Shown piece after piece: positions 9,301-10,780 of a DNA stretch of 10,780 nucleotides. The stretch lies in assembly GCA_028565635.1 (NCBI GenBank), contig JAOXYB010059968.1:1-10780 (forward strand), written 5' to 3'. Positions within the stretch are counted from its first letter, which is position 1. Every line of letters starts with the position of its first letter. Source of the stretch: Phoronis ovalis. Lineage: Eukaryota; Phoronida; Phoronidae. Below the pieces are notes generated by a model, which worked only from the letters and a program-made list of their open reading frames with translations, was not told the DNA's origin and searched no databases. The position numbers and the translations under genes are program-made.

Positions 9301-10203
9301 CAATCTGTGAATGCTATACATGCTGACCTGCGTGCAGACAGTTATGTGGTACAAGTATATTCAAGTGTTGCACGTTTCTGTGCAACAATGAACTAGGCAA
9401 AAAAAAAAAATTCTTTAAAATCGTTTAAAATTCAGCTATATGGAAAATTTTAATTTATACATATTTAGATAGACATTACTTTTGAATAGTTCAACATGAT
9501 TCAATTATAATTACAAAACTGACTACTACAACCTAGATAGAACCCAGAAAGCACGATAATATATTTCTCTATTTAATTTTTTCATTTAGAAGAGACATGT
9601 TGGTAACTAATGATTTTACACAACTTCAGTTACACAAAGATTGTCTTTTTACCAAAAAAAAAAATTGAGGGGATTATTTTCAAGCTACCAAATCACTCAT
9701 TTTTCTTCCTATTTCCTGCCATTCCTCCCAAGTGGTCTGTTGTAAGAGCTCATACCAACGTTAATTGGCTAAAACTGAACAGATTCTTCCACGAAGAGTT
9801 AGTCCATTTACAATAAGACAATATGTTACTATTGAAGGTAATGGAAAAACAATTGTATCCTTATTCCAAACTTGCTAAACACGCTAGAAAACAGTTGGTA
9901 AGAATCCAAGAAATTCTTGTTTTTGATGCAGAAACTTCAAGAATTTCAAGTTGTCAGATACTTTAAAAAAATCAAAGTCAAACAATGTCTACAAGTTTTT
10001 ACCTTGCAGCACTGCTTCGTAAATGACTCCAGTATAGTAATCCAAGCCTCTGGCTAAACTCAGATCAAAGGACACCCTATCTAGTACACCAAACAGATCA
10101 CAGTAATGCAAGAGTAATTTCATTTCATCCAGTCCTTCCATGGCAGACTTGTTTTTCTGTAGCATTTCGTCTTGTTGTAACTCTTCTACTAATTTTTTTC
10201 CAC
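3245..10203 (-). CDS. HARS: Histidyl-tRNA synthetase, 3' half of gene (five exons, partial at 5' end)
   Basis: Joined exons: 10203-10003, 9196-9012, 4521-4405, 3927-3781, 3322-3245 (728 nt, 241 residues plus stop; the first two bases finish a codon begun in an upstream exon outside the window). The product attaches histidine to tRNA-His using ATP. It is a class II synthetase, normally a homodimer in the cytosol; in many invertebrates one gene also supplies mitochondria. Seen here: the HisRS signature RGLDYYTG (residues 51-58), GGRYD (90-94), class II motif 3 as [10 protein letters not shown] (111-120) with its arginine at 118, then the anticodon-binding domain (about 139-235). The similarity to animal HARS is strong and continuous across all exon joins, with no frameshift or internal stop, so this is a live gene rather than a retrocopy. 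The missing part is the N-terminal WHEP region (if present), motifs 1 and 2 and the insertion domain. The family is usually about 500 residues, so roughly half is here. Confidence 0.95.
3323..3780 (-). other. HARS: HARS intron (458 bp)
   Basis: GT-AG intron between exon d and the terminal exon. It is AT-rich with no recognisable gene, RNA or repeat. Confidence 0.85.
3781..3927 (-). CDS. HARS: HARS exon d (anticodon-binding domain core)
   Basis: A 147-nt, phase-0 exon of 49 codons between acceptor TTTTGTAG (AG at 3929-3928) and donor GTAAGA (3780-3775). It encodes [20 protein letters not shown], then [17 protein letters not shown] and [12 protein letters not shown]. The YKKNPK, QFQYCEE.GIP and IIGQSEL segments match the strand-helix-strand core of the HARS C-terminal anticodon-binding domain. 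Confidence 0.95.
3928..4404 (-). other. HARS: HARS intron (477 bp)
   Basis: GT-AG intron between exons c and d. AT-rich; nothing further recognised in it. Confidence 0.85.
4405..4521 (-). CDS. HARS: HARS exon c (start of anticodon-binding domain)
   Basis: A 117-nt, phase-0 exon of 39 codons, bounded by acceptor TTATTGCAG (AG at 4523-4522) and donor GTAAGC (4404-4399). It encodes [20 protein letters not shown] and [18 protein letters not shown]. The [10 protein letters not shown] start of the first beta strand of the class IIa anticodon-binding fold and the helix ending in ELWD.GIK are typical of animal HARS. It is separated from exon b by the 4.49 kb repeat-filled intron. Confidence 0.95.
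4689..4755 (+). repeat. Hairpin head at left border of the array
   Basis: Positions 4689-4716 form a hairpin: ATGCCCA (4689-4695) pairs with TGGGCAT (4710-4716), and CCAC (4697-4700) pairs with GTGG (4705-4708) around a CATA loop, with one T-C mismatch. The right part, CCATAGTGGCTGGGCATATAG, is clearly related to the unit junction CCATAGGTTGGTGGGCGTAATAG. After the hairpin comes a GTT-rich stretch (about 4735-4755) and then the first unit at TAACACTTTCTTTGTC. This looks like the original terminus of a mobile element from which the array grew. That origin is an inference. Confidence 0.7.
4756..8340 (+). repeat. Tandem array of about ten units in two length classes
   Basis: Units, measured from one GGGCGTAATAG junction to the next: A 4756-4980 (truncated), B 4981-5457 (477 bp), C 5458-5786 (329), D 5787-6259 (473), E 6260-6730 (471), F 6731-7047 (317), G 7048-7374 (327), H 7375-7703 (329), I 7704-8123 (420), J 8124-8340 (truncated). 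Each unit reads in order: GCTAGGTGAC, a CATTTTAAAATG palindrome, TTGACAAGTAGGTCAAATG, AACACTTTCTTTGTCTC, a TTTTTATCCGAT..GCTCCATATTCGG block, GATTACTTCCAATATGG, CCATGTTTGTTC, GCGAAGACGAAG, GATTCAAAGGTGGTTCTAGG and GGTTGGTGGGCGTAATAG. Long units B, D, E and I carry the middle block twice. Unit J lacks the middle block. The orientation given is arbitrary, following the hairpin head at the left. I see no protein-coding constraint. Confidence 0.95.
5084..5381 (+). repeat. Internal duplication of about 149 bp in long unit B
   Basis: The block beginning CTTTACTTTTTATCC at 5084 recurs as CTTCAGTTTATATCC at 5233. The first subcopy has GCTCCATATTCGGTACA and ends with TTTGCAAGATTGCACGTCATAATAACA. The second has GTTTCATATTCTGCACA and runs on into the GGGCACGTAACATTGCG sequence shared by all units. 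The same arrangement occurs in unit D (5889 and 6035, spacing 146), unit E (6360 and 6506, spacing 146) and unit I (7789 and 7923, spacing 134 because of a deletion). The two subcopy types are distinct and keep their order in every long unit, so the duplication happened once and then spread. Confidence 0.85.
8334..8640 (+). repeat. Degenerate CCTAAAAATGG repeat block
   Basis: The motif CCTAAAAATGG, often followed by GTCATTTTT, recurs at about 8361, 8423, 8494, 8526, 8559 (as CCTTAAAAATGG) and 8604 (as TCTAAAAAATATGG), spaced roughly 32-71 bp apart. It begins directly where array unit J ends and finishes near a CCCCCGGG site (8627-8634). The sequence is unrelated to the array units. It is probably an older, decayed repeat of its own family into which, or beside which, the array was inserted. 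Confidence 0.75.
9012..9196 (-). CDS. HARS: HARS exon b (HisB and class II motif 3)
   Basis: A 185-nt exon between acceptor CTACGCAG (AG at 9198-9197) and donor GTAATG (9011-9006). Its first two bases complete Gly67 split with exon a. It encodes a variable, Gln/Asn/Ser-rich loop ([14 protein letters not shown]) and then [38 protein letters not shown] and the GxxIGIER motif 3 belong to the active site; the motif 3 arginine binds ATP in class II synthetases. The ATG at 9188-9186 is internal and should not be taken as a start: the reading frame continues upstream through the splice site into exon a. Confidence 0.95.
9197..10002 (-). other. HARS: HARS intron (806 bp)
   Basis: GT-AG intron between exons a and b. 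It contains a perfect 8-bp stem hairpin (9366-9373 with 9380-9387) and a 12-base A run just after it (about 9399-9410). Otherwise nothing is recognised. The open frame at 9610-9816 on the plus strand has no family resemblance that I can see. Confidence 0.85.
10003..10203 (-). CDS. HARS: HARS exon a (catalytic core with HisA motif)
   Basis: This 201-nt exon follows an acceptor ending TTCAG (AG at 10205-10204) and ends at donor GTAAAA (10002-9997). It begins with the last two bases of a split Gly codon and ends with one base of another, completed by the next exon. It encodes a helical stretch ([10 protein letters not shown] onward) followed by [14 protein letters not shown] and VIYEAVLQ. The RGLDYYTG loop is the HisRS-specific motif whose arginine and tyrosines contact histidyl-adenylate in known structures. 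The match to animal HARS in this stretch is almost exact. Confidence 0.95.
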
Positions 10204-10780
10204 CTGAACAAGAATATCTTAATGTAAATTAAGCAAGCAGCAAGCATCGCCACTATTTATGACAGTTACAGCAATCAGTCTATTGAGTCAACTACTAAAA
10301 TACACAAATGCTTTGTCATATTTACGTTAAATTTACAAACTGTGAAGAGCTGTTTCTTTCAATATCATGCCATTTTAATACGTACTAACCCTAATTACCA
10401 TTCTTGATAGCCATCCAAACTGTTTGCATGCAATGTGTGTTGCCACTGATCACAAACTCGAATGTTCCCAAAATTCAGTTTCTTGGAATGAATAATCACA
10501 CAATTCTCCACATACTGACATATTTATTCACAAAAGAATTTTTGGAATGTTGGGTTTGTGAACATTGGCACCACCATGCACATGCGACTGGTACAGCACA
10601 ATTACTAAAGTCTGCTTCACTATTTTATGTCGCAGGTGTTTGATCCCATATCACAGAAAACAAGACAACGACGATTCGAAGAATCATCATTGTACGCTGT
10701 TTGAATTGGCTATTTGAGCGAAAGGAATTGCATATTATTAATATGAAGCATACATGTTTTATAAGTACAGTAGAAGTGAT
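10204..10780 (-). other. HARS: HARS intron, partial (runs off right edge)
   Basis: Sequence upstream of exon a. I looked for the preceding HARS exon (WEEVKN-like helix region) on the minus strand and did not find it, so the exon lies beyond 10780. The plus-strand open frame at 10404-10643 shows no recognisable domain and probably arises by chance. Confidence 0.7.

Noticed and set aside
10404-10643. Plus-strand 79-codon open frame rich in His and Cys near its end
   Set aside because: Cys and His spacing does not form a zinc-finger pattern, there is no family resemblance, and it lies antisense in a HARS intron.

Overview
This is a eukaryotic (animal) genomic window, AT-rich and mostly non-coding. 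The only gene I can identify with confidence is the 3' half of histidyl-tRNA synthetase (HARS) on the minus strand. Five coding exons run right to left (10203-10003, 9196-9012, 4521-4405, 3927-3781, 3322-3245), all with GT-AG introns and compatible phases. Together they encode the last 241 residues and the stop codon; the 5' exons lie beyond the right edge. The protein is close to the human cytosolic enzyme. The intron sizes and repeat types suggest an invertebrate, perhaps a marine lophotrochozoan such as a mollusc. That placement is an inference from general impression, not a proven identification.

Layout. Positions 1-3244 lie downstream of HARS. They hold no convincing coding gene: a T-rich/G-rich low-complexity patch (about 925-1120), a short tRNA-derived retroposon on the minus strand flanked by a direct repeat (1439-1538), a weak candidate for a minus-strand upstream exon or promoter (about 1930-2016), and the presumed HARS 3' UTR. 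Positions 3245-10203 are the HARS exons and introns. Positions 10204-10780 are the upstream part of the next HARS intron.

The most striking structure is the 4.49 kb intron at 4522-9011. It contains a tandem array (4756-8340) of about ten related units. Short units are about 317-329 bp. Long units are about 471-477 bp because they carry an extra internal copy of a roughly 146-149 bp segment. The array is preceded by a strong hairpin (4689-4716) whose sequence is related to the junctions between units. It is followed by a separate degenerate repeat based on CCTAAAAATGG (8334-8640). An 11-bp inverted match (4689-4699 and 8770-8780) brackets the whole block. This resembles a non-autonomous transposable element whose core expanded in tandem. 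No protein of a new system is seen; open frames inside the array drift between units and look non-coding.
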